Shown: one piece after another, positions 17,419-26,317 of the stretch | How the letters are laid out: each line of letters opens with the position of its first letter | How positions within the stretch are numbered: position 1 is the stretch's first letter | Assembly (NCBI RefSeq): GCF_030012215.1 | Contig: NZ_JASCXX010000001.1 | Location: forward strand, 1-64,000 | Source: Anaerobaca lacustris | GTDB lineage: Bacteria > Planctomycetota > Phycisphaerae > Sedimentisphaerales > Anaerobacaceae | Direction: 5' to 3' | Length of the DNA: 64,000 nucleotides | The notes under the pieces: model-generated | What the model was told of the DNA's origin: nothing | Seen by the model: only the letters and a program-made list of their open reading frames with translations | The model's database searches: none | Position numbers and translations under genes: made by a program

Positions 17419-19209
17419 CTACTGCTCCGCGCGGGCCAGGGCCTTTTCCAGGGCGCCGAATCCCGCATTCCATTCATCGAGCCGGGTGACGTGTTTCTTG
17501 CCGGCGATTTCCATGAAGCGGTCGTAGGCGCTGCGGATCGATTCCGGCATGGGCCACTCGGCGTTGGCGGCCTTTGCGGCCTCACGCAGCTCGGTCCATC
17601 GCATCATGAAGGTGTACATCACGGGCAATTGGGCCACCTGGACGCGGAATCGCAGTTCCGGGTTGTCCTTGACCTGCTCCTCAGCGGCCAGCAGGTAGAT
17701 CCTCGCCTTCGTCAGCGTCTCGAAGTTCAGGTACTTGGCCGTGTGCTTTTCGAAGCAGCCGAGCCAGTCGCCGTTTTCCTCGACGGCGTCGTGCATGGTA
17801 GCCAGGTACTTGTTGATATAGGGCCCGGCCGGCCCATAGTAGCCTTCGATGAATTCGTTGACGAGTTGATTGCCGTTGCGGCTGGGATCCCACAACAGCT
17901 TGGCCAGGACCCACGCCCGCAACTCGGCCATCTCGGCGCCGTTGGTGGTGTAGGCGCCCTGCTCGAAGATGCCCTTGACGCTGTGATCGACGAAGAACTT
18001 CACGTTGGGGCCGAGCACACGCAGATTGGGATGCGGCATGATGTGATGGCGGAAGTTTGTCGTGTAGTCCCAGATGTAGAGCCGGTTGCAGATCTGCGAC
18101 CAGCCGACGATGTCGTCGCGGAAGGGCTTGTTCCGCTCGTCGGCCAGGGGCTTGCTGAACGAGCACTCGATGCTGCAGAGCCGGACGATGACGTTGGGAC
18201 GCGGCTTGACGTGCTTGGGGGGCTTGCGGGTGTACTGATACGCCAGCGTGCTGATCGCGACGTGGGGGAACTCCTGCTCGATGTCGGCGGCCACCGCGTT
18301 GACGAAACGCAGCATCAGGCCGGCGGGGCTTTCCTCTTCGTCTTCGACGGCTTTGCACGCGGCGCACTGGCAGTTGCCGTACCAGTCGTTCTGCGAGACC
18401 GAGGCGATGGTCGCCGCCGGGTTGTTGCGCAGCCGCTCCCGCAGGTTCTTGACGAGTTCCTTTCGCATCTCCTCGTTGGTCAGGCAGAGCTGAGCGCGCT
18501 CGTGTTTGCGCTGGCCGTCGATCTCGCTGAACCATTCGGGATGGTCGGCGAAATACTTCTGCGGCGGGATCAAGGGGAAGAACGTATGCACGAAGCCCTC
18601 GTAGATGTGCTTGCCGCCGTGCTCGGCCCGGAGCCGATGTCCCTGGCCGTTGCACTTGTTTCGAGCGGCCCAATCGCCGTCGAAGGCGTCGAACCAGTAG
18701 GGCTCGCGGTATTCGAGGACCGGGACGTAGCGGAGGTCGATGTCGTTCAGGACGACCGTGGGTTTCGATGGAATGGTGCTCTCTGTGGACGACCACCACC
18801 GGCAGCCAAGGTGGTCTTCGAGAAACGTGTAGACCGCGTACAGCGTCCCTCGGGTCCGGCCGCCGGCCAGGATCAGGCCGTTCGGGACCGTTCGGATGAC
18901 GATCCCTTCCTCGCCCAGTCCGTCGGTCGAGAAGTCGCTCTGCGCGATCTTGGCGGCCTGCGGCCCGACATAGATGTTGGCGGTGGCCTGGTTCGGTTCG
19001 CCGGCAACGGCGAACGGACCGCCGCTGACCTGCGCCAGGAAGGTCGCCAATTCGGTTGCGGCATGTTTCTCCGCCGGCTGTGCGTCGGCAGCCACCACGA
19101 TGGTCGCCTTGACTCGGCCGTTCTCCGACAGCGTCACAGCCGCCGGGCTCCAGGTTGCCAGCAGGCCGACGATCACGCACAGCCAGGCAATCGATGTCTT
19201 CGTAATCAT
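17419..19209 (-). CDS. DUF4838 domain-containing secreted protein
   Basis: A 596-residue exported protein: signal peptide (1-23, cut near SPAA), an N-terminal domain like that of alpha-glucuronidases and GH20 enzymes (about 33-130: ATIVVAADAQPAEKHAATEL, with GTLYAVYTFLEDHLGCRWW), and the DUF4838 domain (about 170-470) with FFPLIPPQKYFADHPEWF and a cysteine group C-x-C-x2-C (NCQCAACKAV, about 298-307). The family is frequent in planctomycetes and Bacteroidetes polysaccharide loci and is assumed to act on glycans, but no activity is established. A C-terminal helical part (about 490-596) contains GYYGPAGPYINKYL. Its neighbours (FetAB-type transporter, CcsA/ResB) offer no metabolic link; cysteine-rich periplasmic proteins beside cytochrome c maturation could hint at a redox requirement, which is inference only. 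Confidence 0.85.
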   Translation of the reverse strand: MITKTSIAWLCVIVGLLATWSPAAVTLSENGRVKATIVVAADAQPAEKHAATELATFLAQVSGGPFAVAGEPNQATANIYVGPQAAKIAQSDFSTDGLGEEGIVIRTVPNGLILAGGRTRGTLYAVYTFLEDHLGCRWWSSTESTIPSKPTVVLNDIDLRYVPVLEYREPYWFDAFDGDWAARNKCNGQGHRLRAEHGGKHIYEGFVHTFFPLIPPQKYFADHPEWFSEIDGQRKHERAQLCLTNEEMRKELVKNLRERLRNNPAATIASVSQNDWYGNCQCAACKAVEDEEESPAGLMLRFVNAVAADIEQEFPHVAISTLAYQYTRKPPKHVKPRPNVIVRLCSIECSFSKPLADERNKPFRDDIVGWSQICNRLYIWDYTTNFRHHIMPHPNLRVLGPNVKFFVDHSVKGIFEQGAYTTNGAEMAELRAWVLAKLLWDPSRNGNQLVNEFIEGYYGPAGPYINKYLATMHDAVEENGDWLGCFEKHTAKYLNFETLTKARIYLLAAEEQVKDNPELRFRVQVAQLPVMYTFMMRWTELREAAKAANAEWPMPESIRSAYDRFMEIAGKKHVTRLDEWNAGFGALEKALARAEQ

Positions 19210-19249
19210 CTCAAACCCTCCAGAAAGCGTTCATTCGCGCCGCAGCGAT

Positions 19250-20044
19250 TCATGTCGCATAGCTGTGCAGGCCCGGAAAAAGACGGGACAGATTGACCCA
19301 CAGCAGCGTAATTATGATAACAGCCATTCCCGTAATTGCCCACAGGCTGTTGATGCGCGGGTGTTTCTTTCCGAACATGTACCGCCAGTGGAAGTACCCC
19401 GCGTAGACCAGCCACGAGGCGAGCGACCAGAGTTCTTTTGGGTCCCAGCCCCAGTAGTCACCCCAGGCCCGCTTGCCCCAGATGCTGCCCAGGATCAGGC
19501 CCAGCGTCAGCAGCGGAAAGCCCAGGGCGATCAGCTCGTACGTCGCCTGCTCGAAGGGCAGGATCTTGCCTGATATGAGCTGGTTGGCAGTGGCGAGCTG
19601 GATGGCCGCCCGTGCGGCGGCCATGGCCATGAGGATGTAGCCGAGCATATAGACCGCCACGTGCGGGACGAACAGCCAGCTTTGCAGGGCCGGGGGCAGG
19701 TGCTGCTGCTCGGCGTGGAACACGAAACCCGCCGGGAAAAGCACAATGGCCGCGATCAGCATGTCGGCCCACTGACCGCCGATCCGCAGACCCCTGCGGC
19801 TCAGCAGCGAGATTGGATAGCAGACCAGGCCCAGGCAGAGGAACACCTCGAAGAGGTTCTGCAGCGGAACGTGGCGGCCGTCGATCCAGCGGTAGGCGTA
19901 CGATGCCAGACTGATACAGAAGCCGAGGGTGAAGAACCACTGTCCGGCCGTCCTCCGGCGCGCGACGGTGGAGACGAACGCGGCGAGAAAGGCGGCGATG
20001 GTCAGATAGATCAGAAGGCCCTGGAGGGTGTATTTGATCGCCAT
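19250..20044 (-). CDS. ccsA: System II cytochrome c biogenesis protein CcsA
   Basis: A 264-residue membrane protein with about eight hydrophobic segments. The tryptophan-rich WWD-type motif is clear (WGDYWGWDPKELWSLASWLV), preceded by GLILGSIWGKRAWG, and conserved histidines sit in SWLFVPHVAVYMLGY and YFHWRYMF. CcsA together with ResB (Ccs1) carries heme across the membrane and attaches it to CXXCH motifs. It starts 11 bp after resB, so the two are one transcript. The C-terminus is short. No cytochrome c gene is present in the window. Sequence evidence for the family is strong. Confidence 0.92.
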   Translation of the reverse strand: MAIKYTLQGLLIYLTIAAFLAAFVSTVARRRTAGQWFFTLGFCISLASYAYRWIDGRHVPLQNLFEVFLCLGLVCYPISLLSRRGLRIGGQWADMLIAAIVLFPAGFVFHAEQQHLPPALQSWLFVPHVAVYMLGYILMAMAAARAAIQLATANQLISGKILPFEQATYELIALGFPLLTLGLILGSIWGKRAWGDYWGWDPKELWSLASWLVYAGYFHWRYMFGKKHPRINSLWAITGMAVIIITLLWVNLSRLFPGLHSYAT

Positions 20045-20055
20045 GTGCGTTCCTG

Positions 20056-21093
20056 CTATCGGTTCCCGTCACGTTCATTCGAGCGGCGGTTGCGCAGGGC
20101 CGAGCGGAGCGGGCGGCCCCAAAAATGCCAGACGATGCCCACCATCAACATGGCATAGCCGCTGTAGACGATCCTCAGTCCGGAGTCCGCGACCACCATC
20201 AGGATCGTGTAGTCGCCGAACTGATTCTGCCCGTACTTGTGCTGGTAGAAGTGATACCCGCCATAGTACAGGGGGTGATTGACCTCGATGTCTTTGCTCG
20301 CGACCACTTCGTTGTCCCGAACGACCTCCAACTCGCTGATGTAGTCGCGGACGCTTTGCGTGTAGGTCAGGGCCAACGGGTCGCTGGGGTCGTTATGTCC
20401 GGCTCGCTGGAGGAAGACGTATCGCCTTGCGGTCGAGCCATCCGGCCGCTCGATCGTCACTTCCAGGGCTGGGTTCGACCCGCCCGGCGCATCGACGGCG
20501 ATCCGCTCGTCGCCCGACACGTCCATTTTGAAATTCCGAAAGACGCGCTGGATCGTCACCATGCCGAGGTCTCTGCCGAGTCTCTGGCTCCGGCCGGCCT
20601 CGGCGGGCAGCTTCCATCGTCCGCCGTCGCGGCTGTAAATGTACAGGTCGCCCGGCTCGTAGTATTCGATGCGGAACTTTCGCAGCCGGATGGAAAAGGG
20701 CAGTTCCTTCGTCTCGTTGCTGTCGGCGATCGCCACGCGATTCTCGGCGGTGCCTTCGAGAATGGGCATTTGGCCCTTGGAGATCCTCTCGGTCCCGAGG
20801 AACCGCTCCTGGAAGTCCTGTCCCGGTTTCGAGCCCCACATCCCGCCGAGCACAACCAGGATGCAGCCCAAGTGCATCAGCAGCAGCGACGGGACCCAGA
20901 GCAGCCGGCGGAAGGCGACGATTCCGGCAGCCAGCAGGGCGACGAACGTCCCCCAGAAGACCGCGACCGGCACGGAATTGAAAAAGGCCTGCGCCCGGTC
21001 GGCCCCCAGGAAGGCGCCGTAGACCGACAGGGTCGTCAGCGCCGCGATCGCAATCAGACAGGCCCACAAGAGGGGCCGTTTCAATCGAACCAT
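20056..21093 (-). CDS. resB: System II cytochrome c biogenesis protein ResB (Ccs1)
   Basis: A 345-residue membrane protein: three hydrophobic segments in the first 90 residues (LLWACLIAIAALTTLSVYG, then VAVFWGTFVALLAAGIVAF and SLLLMHLGCILVVLGGMWG), a large periplasmic domain of about 200 residues (LPFSIRLRKFRIEYYEPGDL), and one C-terminal membrane segment (YAMLMVGIVWHFWGRPL). This matches short ResB proteins that partner with CcsA in system II. Conserved histidines in HPLYYGGYHFYQ (about 282-293) and near the last membrane segment are where heme is expected. The start has a good Shine-Dalgarno (AAGGAGA) and a strong promoter ending 26 bases upstream. It is the promoter-proximal gene of the minus-strand run. 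Confidence 0.88.
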   Translation of the reverse strand: MVRLKRPLLWACLIAIAALTTLSVYGAFLGADRAQAFFNSVPVAVFWGTFVALLAAGIVAFRRLLWVPSLLLMHLGCILVVLGGMWGSKPGQDFQERFLGTERISKGQMPILEGTAENRVAIADSNETKELPFSIRLRKFRIEYYEPGDLYIYSRDGGRWKLPAEAGRSQRLGRDLGMVTIQRVFRNFKMDVSGDERIAVDAPGGSNPALEVTIERPDGSTARRYVFLQRAGHNDPSDPLALTYTQSVRDYISELEVVRDNEVVASKDIEVNHPLYYGGYHFYQHKYGQNQFGDYTILMVVADSGLRIVYSGYAMLMVGIVWHFWGRPLRSALRNRRSNERDGNR

Positions 21094-21118
21094 GTACTCT
21101 CCTTAGATTACGATAAGT

Positions 21119-21147
21119 ATTATCCCCTCAAAGAGATAGATTCGCAA
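21119..21147 (-). promoter_or_regulatory. Promoter of resB-ccsA
   Basis: On the minus strand, TTGCGA (21142-21147) and GATAAT (21119-21124) are separated by exactly 17 bp. The transcript would start about 20 bases before the resB ATG at 21093 and include its Shine-Dalgarno. The match to sigma-70 promoters is good. Confidence 0.6.
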
Positions 21148-21220
21148 GTGCATTTGTCCGTGAATCAGGAGACGGCTCGGCGTCATGCGTCGGTGGCCTG
21201 TGTCGTGATCCACGACGGCA

Positions 21221-21249
21221 TTGACTTGGGCATGACGCTATGTTAGCAT
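21221..21249 (+). promoter_or_regulatory. Promoter of the CotH exoprotein gene
   Basis: TTGACT (21221-21226) and TAGCAT (21244-21249) are separated by 17 bp, divergent from the resB promoter. A short perfect inverted repeat GTCGTG-ATC-CACGAC (21202-21216) ends just before the -35 and could bind a regulator. Confidence 0.5.
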
Positions 21250-21348
21250 ACCGTTAGAATGCTTGCTCGTTGCCGGTCGGTGGAGGGTGGGGGCTTGGCC
21301 TGCTTCTGGCCGGCGGTGAAGAGTGCACGTGCAAAGGCGGAAGGCGAC

Positions 21349-24300
21349 ATGGTCGGCGACGTGAAATCCCTCGTCCTTGCGGTCCTGCTGGTGTTGATCG
21401 GCGGGACGCAGGCCCAATCCTCCATTGTCATCAACGAGCTGCTGGCCTCGAACAGCCAGGGAGCCAGGAACCCGCAGGGACAAGCTGCCGACTGGATCGA
21501 GTTGTACAGCACAGCGGACGTCCCGGTGGACATCGGCGGCATGTACCTGACGGACGATTCTCAGAATCCCACGCGGTGGCAGGTTCCCGCCGGTACGATC
21601 GTCGCTCCCAACGGATACGTTCTGATCTGGGCCGATGGCGCTGTGGACGGCGAGGGGCTCCACGCGAGCTTCAAGCTCAGTGCCGACGGCGAGGAGGTTG
21701 CGCTGTTCGATGTCGACGGCGTCACACGGATCGATCACATCGTGTTTGGCCCGCAGAGGACGGATGTTTCGTTCGGCCGCTACCCCGACGGGACCGGGGA
21801 ATTCCGCTTCCTGGGATACCCCACGCCGGGACGCCAGAACGTCGTGGTTTATGACGGCTTCTTGTCCGAGCCGAAGGTCTCGCACGAGCGGGGCTTCTAC
21901 AGCGCGCCGTTTGAAGTGACGATCACCTGTGACACGCCCGACGCGGTCATCTACTACACGCGCGACGGCAGCGAGCCGTTTTCGCAGGCCCGGGACGTTC
22001 CAGGTGGGACGGTGTACAAGGAGCCGATTCTCGTCTTCCGTACGACCTGCCTTCGCGTGATGGCGTACAAACCTGGATGGCGGCCCTCGGAGATCGTCAC
22101 ACACAGTTACATCTTCCTCGATGATGTTCTGAATCAGCCGAGGTATCCGGGTGGATTCCCCACCACGTGGGGATCGACCGTTGTCGACTATGCCATGGAC
22201 GGGCGCGTGGTTAACGATCCGGCCTACGCGCCGACGATCAAAGACGATCTCAAGAGCGTTCCTTCCGTGAGCGTGGTGCTGGACAACGAGGACTTCTTCG
22301 GGGCCCAGCGGGGCATCTACGCCAATCTGTCGGGCCGCGGAGTCAACTGGGAGCGTGCCGCCTCGATCGAATGGATCGATCCGATCAAGGGCGAGGATTT
22401 CCAGGTCAACGCCGGGTTGCGGGTCCACGGCAGCCAATACGGCCGGACCAGCAGCGTCGCGAAGCACTCGCTCCGAATGCTGTTCAAGAACGAGTATGGT
22501 CCATCGAAACTGAGGTATCCGCTCTTTGCCGATACCGATGTTGAGACGTTCGAGTCTCTGGTGCTTCGGAGTATCTGGAACTACTCGTGGTTCGGCGACA
22601 GCACGGCCTGCGGCGGCATGGGGACCGCCCACGCCGATTACCTGCGCGACCAGTTCTGCCGGGACACGGTCCGCGACATGGGCCGGCTGGCCCCGCACAG
22701 CCGAGGGGTCCACGGCTACGTCAACGGGCTCTACTGGGGGATGTTCATCTTCGTCGAGCGGCCCGATGACGGGTTCTGCGCCGAGCACCTGGGCGGCGAG
22801 AAGCAGGACTACGACGTATTGGTCGCTGACGGCAATATGGAGGTCAAGACGGGTGATCTCCAGGCGTGGAACACGCTGTTTCGCCTGGCCGCAGGCAACG
22901 TGAGCGCGACCGCTGCCTATGAGGAGATCCAGCAGTACGTCGATATCCCGACGATGATCGACTACATGCTGATGATCTACTATGTGGGCAGCCGGGACGC
23001 CCCCGTGCTGCTGTGCAACGATCGCGTGCCGCGCAATTTCTATGCAGTGCGCCGGCGCGCGCCGGCCGGCCCGTTCCTCTTCGTGCCGTGGGACGTCGAG
23101 TGGAGCCTCGAATCGCCGACCGTCAATCGCGTCAATATCGTCGGCCAGTCCAATCCCCACTATCTGATCGACCGGTTGATGGCCAACGAGGACTTCCGCG
23201 TGCGAATGGCCGACCACATCTACAAGCGATTCTTCAACGACGGTGTGCTTACTCCCGGCGCGTCCATCGAACGCTATATGGCGAGGGCCGACGAGATCCA
23301 CGGCGCCATCGTCGGCGAATCGGCCCGGTGGGGCGACAGCCGACGCTCGCAGCCCTACACGCGTGATGTGGAATGGCTTGCCGAGCGAGATCGCCTGGTC
23401 AACAACTACTTCCCCGTTCGCACGGACGTCGTGATGAACCAGCTCAGGCAGGCGGGTTTCTATCCATCGATCTCGCCGCCGCAGTTCTACGTCGATGGCC
23501 GGTATCAGTACGGCGGGCCGGTCCGCAGCAGCGCCGCCCTGACCATGACGGCCTCTGCGGGCGAAATCTGGTATACGACGGACGGGAGCGATCCTCGGGT
23601 TCCGGGCTCGGGCGGAGGGTCGGGGACGGAGATGACGCTGGTGCCGGAGGAGGCGGCCAAGCGGGTGACGGTGCCGACGGGGCCGGTGGACAGCGCCTGG
23701 CGTGGGGGCGCGGCCTTCGACGATTCGGCCTGGATCGGCGGCACGGGCGGCGTCGGGTACGAACGCAGCACGGGGTACGAGCCGTACTTCCAGATCGATC
23801 TTCTGGACGCCATGTACGGCGTCAATTCGAGCTGCTACATCCGCATCCCGTTCGAGGTCGCCGCCTCCGATCTGGCGGACCTGTCTTCTCTGGTCTTGAA
23901 GGCGCGATACGACGACGGGTTCATCGCGTACATCAACGGGGTGGAGGCCTGCCGGATGATGTTCGACGGATCGCCGACCTGGAACTCGTCGGCGACGGCC
24001 AACCATTCGGACCTCGACGCGGTGGAACTGGAGCCGTTCAACGCCTCGGCGGCGTTGGGGGCGCTTCGAGTGGGCCGCAACATCCTGGCGATCCAGGGCC
24101 TGAACGCCGGGTCGACGAGTTCGGACTTCCTGATCTCGGTGGAGTTGATCGCCGGCAAGGGCGGCTTGACAGCGACGCCGAGCGGGGTCTCGCCGACGGC
24201 CCTTCGCTACAGCCGTGCTTGGATGCTGGCCAGGAGCACGCCGGTGAAGGCCCGTACGCTGAGCGGGACGACGTGGAGCGCGCTGGCGGATGCGGTCTTT

Positions 24301-25785
24301 GCGGTCGGTCCGGTGGCCGAGGGCCTTCGGATCAGCGAGATCATGTACAATCCGATCGACCCGAACGCCGAATACGTTGAGCTGACCAACGTCGGCGACG
24401 AGACGATCAATCTGAACCTCGTGCAGTTTGCGCGGGGGATCGACTTTGCCTTCGGGGACGTCGAACTGCTGCCCGGTCATTACGTCCTGGTGGTCAGAGA
24501 CCTTGCCGTCTTCGAGGCGACCTATGGCGACGGCCTGCCTGTGGCCGGTCAGTATGGGGGTCGTCTGGACAATGCGGGCGAGCGGATCGAGTTGCGGGAT
24601 GCGGCCGGAGAGGTGATCTGCGATTTCCGGTATCGCGACGACTGGTATGGCATCACCGACGGTTTGGGCTTTTCGTTGACGGTGCGAGACCCAGGGGCAG
24701 AGAAGAGCCTCAACGACAAGGATGCCTGGCGTCCGAGCGCGCGGGCCGGGGGCTCGCCGGGGTTCGACGATACGGCGATCGTTCCCGATTTGGGCGCGGT
24801 GGTCATCAACGAGATCCTGACGTATCCGGGTCCGGGCGAATCGGACTGGATCGAGTTGCACAATACGACCGACGAGGCGATCGACCTCGGCGGCTGGTTC
24901 CTCAGCGACAATGCGAGCGACCTGATGCGCTACGAGATCGCCGCCGGGACTGTGCTCGAAGCGGGCGGCTATCTCGTGTTCGGTCAGGACGAGACCTTCG
25001 GCAACGCGAGCGATCCGGGCTGCCGCGTGCCGTTCGGGCTCAGCCGTAACGGGGAAACGCTCTATCTGCATTCGGGCGAGAATGGCGAGCTGACAGGCTA
25101 CAGCGTGCAGGAGAAGTTCGGCGCCTCCGAGATCGGTGTCTCGCTGGGCCGGCACCACAAGAGCACCGGCGGCGTTGACTTCGTGCCGCTGAGCGTCCCG
25201 ACGCCCGGTGTCGCCAACGCTGCGCCGAAGGTCGGCCCGGTGGTCATCAGCGAAATCATGTACAATCCGGTCGCACCGGACCAGGTCCAGTACGTCGAGC
25301 TGCGCAACATCAGCGGCGAACCGGTTATGTTGTACGACGAAATCCTCGGTGTCCCGTGGCGGTTCAGCGCCAACCCGGACAATCCGCAGATCGAATTGCT
25401 TTTTCCAGGCGATGAGCCTGTGATCTTGGCGCCGGGTGGATGCCTCCTGGTGGTCAAGGACATGCTGGGTTTCAGCCTCGCCTATTCGGTGTCGGATGAA
25501 GTTGCGGTTCTGGCATGGGGGCGAGGCACGCTGTCCGCCGGTGCGACGATCGAACTTGCTATGCCGGGCGCTGTTGCCGCCGATGGAGAGGTCGCCTGGA
25601 TTCCCGTTGACCGCGTGGCCTACAGTGACGGCTCGCATCCGGCGGACTTGCCCGCAGGGGTCGATCCCTGGCCGGCTGAGGCCGATGGCCAGGGCTTGTG
25701 CTTGCACCGGATCGACCCGATGGCCTACGGCAACGACCCGGCCAACTGGCAGGCGGCGCCTCCCGGTCCTGGGGCATTGAACTGA
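21349..25785 (+). CDS. Secreted CotH kinase-like and lamin-tail multidomain protein
   Basis: A 1478-residue exported protein. Start at 21349 gives a clean signal peptide (about 1-24, LVLAVLLVLIGGTQAQ); the frame extends to 21259 but reaches into the promoter. Domains in order: lamin-tail domain (IVINELLASNSQ, about 26-165); a chitobiase C-terminal-like Ig module (VIYYTRDGSEP near 200); a CotH kinase-like domain (about 290-590, with KHSLRMLFKNEYGPSKLRYP, the GVHGYVNGLYWGMFIFVERPD strand and FVPWDVEWSLE); a second chitobiase-like Ig module (IWYTTDGSDPR); a jelly-roll part (about 790-910); and three further lamin-tail domains (ISEIMYNPID near 990, VINEILTYPGPGE near 1149, ISEIMYNP near 1299). 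Spore CotH is an atypical kinase; secreted bacterial CotH proteins occur on cellulosomes and in planctomycete surface proteins. Function here is unknown, possibly surface anchoring or glycan-associated. Confidence 0.88.
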   Translation: MVGDVKSLVLAVLLVLIGGTQAQSSIVINELLASNSQGARNPQGQAADWIELYSTADVPVDIGGMYLTDDSQNPTRWQVPAGTIVAPNGYVLIWADGAVDGEGLHASFKLSADGEEVALFDVDGVTRIDHIVFGPQRTDVSFGRYPDGTGEFRFLGYPTPGRQNVVVYDGFLSEPKVSHERGFYSAPFEVTITCDTPDAVIYYTRDGSEPFSQARDVPGGTVYKEPILVFRTTCLRVMAYKPGWRPSEIVTHSYIFLDDVLNQPRYPGGFPTTWGSTVVDYAMDGRVVNDPAYAPTIKDDLKSVPSVSVVLDNEDFFGAQRGIYANLSGRGVNWERAASIEWIDPIKGEDFQVNAGLRVHGSQYGRTSSVAKHSLRMLFKNEYGPSKLRYPLFADTDVETFESLVLRSIWNYSWFGDSTACGGMGTAHADYLRDQFCRDTVRDMGRLAPHSRGVHGYVNGLYWGMFIFVERPDDGFCAEHLGGEKQDYDVLVADGNMEVKTGDLQAWNTLFRLAAGNVSATAAYEEIQQYVDIPTMIDYMLMIYYVGSRDAPVLLCNDRVPRNFYAVRRRAPAGPFLFVPWDVEWSLESPTVNRVNIVGQSNPHYLIDRLMANEDFRVRMADHIYKRFFNDGVLTPGASIERYMARADEIHGAIVGESARWGDSRRSQPYTRDVEWLAERDRLVNNYFPVRTDVVMNQLRQAGFYPSISPPQFYVDGRYQYGGPVRSSAALTMTASAGEIWYTTDGSDPRVPGSGGGSGTEMTLVPEEAAKRVTVPTGPVDSAWRGGAAFDDSAWIGGTGGVGYERSTGYEPYFQIDLLDAMYGVNSSCYIRIPFEVAASDLADLSSLVLKARYDDGFIAYINGVEACRMMFDGSPTWNSSATANHSDLDAVELEPFNASAALGALRVGRNILAIQGLNAGSTSSDFLISVELIAGKGGLTATPSGVSPTALRYSRAWMLARSTPVKARTLSGTTWSALADAVFAVGPVAEGLRISEIMYNPIDPNAEYVELTNVGDETINLNLVQFARGIDFAFGDVELLPGHYVLVVRDLAVFEATYGDGLPVAGQYGGRLDNAGERIELRDAAGEVICDFRYRDDWYGITDGLGFSLTVRDPGAEKSLNDKDAWRPSARAGGSPGFDDTAIVPDLGAVVINEILTYPGPGESDWIELHNTTDEAIDLGGWFLSDNASDLMRYEIAAGTVLEAGGYLVFGQDETFGNASDPGCRVPFGLSRNGETLYLHSGENGELTGYSVQEKFGASEIGVSLGRHHKSTGGVDFVPLSVPTPGVANAAPKVGPVVISEIMYNPVAPDQVQYVELRNISGEPVMLYDEILGVPWRFSANPDNPQIELLFPGDEPVILAPGGCLLVVKDMLGFSLAYSVSDEVAVLAWGRGTLSAGATIELAMPGAVAADGEVAWIPVDRVAYSDGSHPADLPAGVDPWPAEADGQGLCLHRIDPMAYGNDPANWQAAPPGPGALN

Positions 25786-25927
25786 GCGAATCAGTGGCGC
25801 GCCACGCGTGACCGCGACGAGGCCCACCCTGACTCTCGGCTTGTGAGTGCAAGAAGAGCCGAGCCGGGGGCTGTTGGGCCAAGGACGGCTTGCAGATCGC
25901 GTTTTTCTCGGTCGTCGAGGAATTCGC

Positions 25928-25956
25928 TTGACAGACGCCGAAATCCTTGGTATATC
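25928..25956 (+). promoter_or_regulatory. Strong promoter with consensus -35
   Basis: A perfect TTGACA (25928-25933), a 17-bp spacer and TATATC (25951-25956) place the transcript start near 25963. This is the best -35 in the window. The 18-bp palindrome at 25964-25981 begins right at that start, a classic repressor arrangement. The first credible gene downstream is the prepilin at 26318. Confidence 0.6.
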
Positions 25957-25963
25957 TAACGTT

Positions 25964-25981
25964 ATATCACACGTGTGATAT
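25964..25981. promoter_or_regulatory. 18-bp perfect palindrome, operator candidate
   Basis: ATATCACAC / GTGTGATAT forms an uninterrupted 9+9 palindrome with central CG, immediately downstream of the predicted -10. Even-length, CG-centred palindromes of this length suit dimeric helix-turn-helix repressors. The cognate regulator is unknown; the only HTH gene in the window is at 33083. Confidence 0.6.
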
Positions 25982-26022
25982 CCGCTGCCAGGCCGGGAAA
26001 CGGCCGGGTTTCGGGATTGATG

Positions 26023-26051
26023 TGGACTCAACCGCCGGGCAATGGTACAAT
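26023..26051 (+). promoter_or_regulatory. Second putative promoter before the prepilin gene
   Basis: TGGACT (26023-26028) and TACAAT (26046-26051) with a 17-bp spacer. It lies about 70 bp after the palindrome and would give a leader of about 260 bases to the ATG at 26318. Confidence 0.4.
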
Positions 26052-26317
26052 AGTTGAGACGCGTGGTGCAGGATGACTCGGCAGGCGGCTCGGCCGGGCT
26101 GTGGGGTTGTTCGTGTTGCTGACGGCACTGGCGTGTCAGCGTGTTCATCTGACAGTTCAATGAGCGTACCGTCGGAGGCATCGGGTGTGTCTCGGGGTTC
26201 AAGGGGGGCCATGCCCCTCAGGGAATGGGGGCAGTCATATCGGAGGGGTCGTACAGACGACAACGAATGTCCAGGGATCTGACGCAGAATCGACGTATGT
26301 ATCGATGGAGAACGCAC
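26052..26317. other. Leader region without a recognised gene
   Basis: Together with the promoter region above, this makes a 532-bp gap between the CotH gene and the prepilin. An open frame at 26073-26282 is serine/arginine-rich with no Shine-Dalgarno and was not accepted. No riboswitch or terminator was recognised. The end holds the prepilin ribosome site (ATGGAGAA). Confidence 0.45.

Noticed and set aside
21238-26202. A 1654-codon open frame on the minus strand across the CotH gene
   Set aside because: It is exactly antisense to a gene with clear domains, signal peptide, promoter and codon pattern. Long antisense frames are common in GC-rich coding DNA. The sequence is rich in Arg, Pro, His and Val with no domain.
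26073-26282. 69-codon frame between CotH and prepilin genes
   Set aside because: Serine/arginine-rich composition, no Shine-Dalgarno, no domain; more likely part of a leader.
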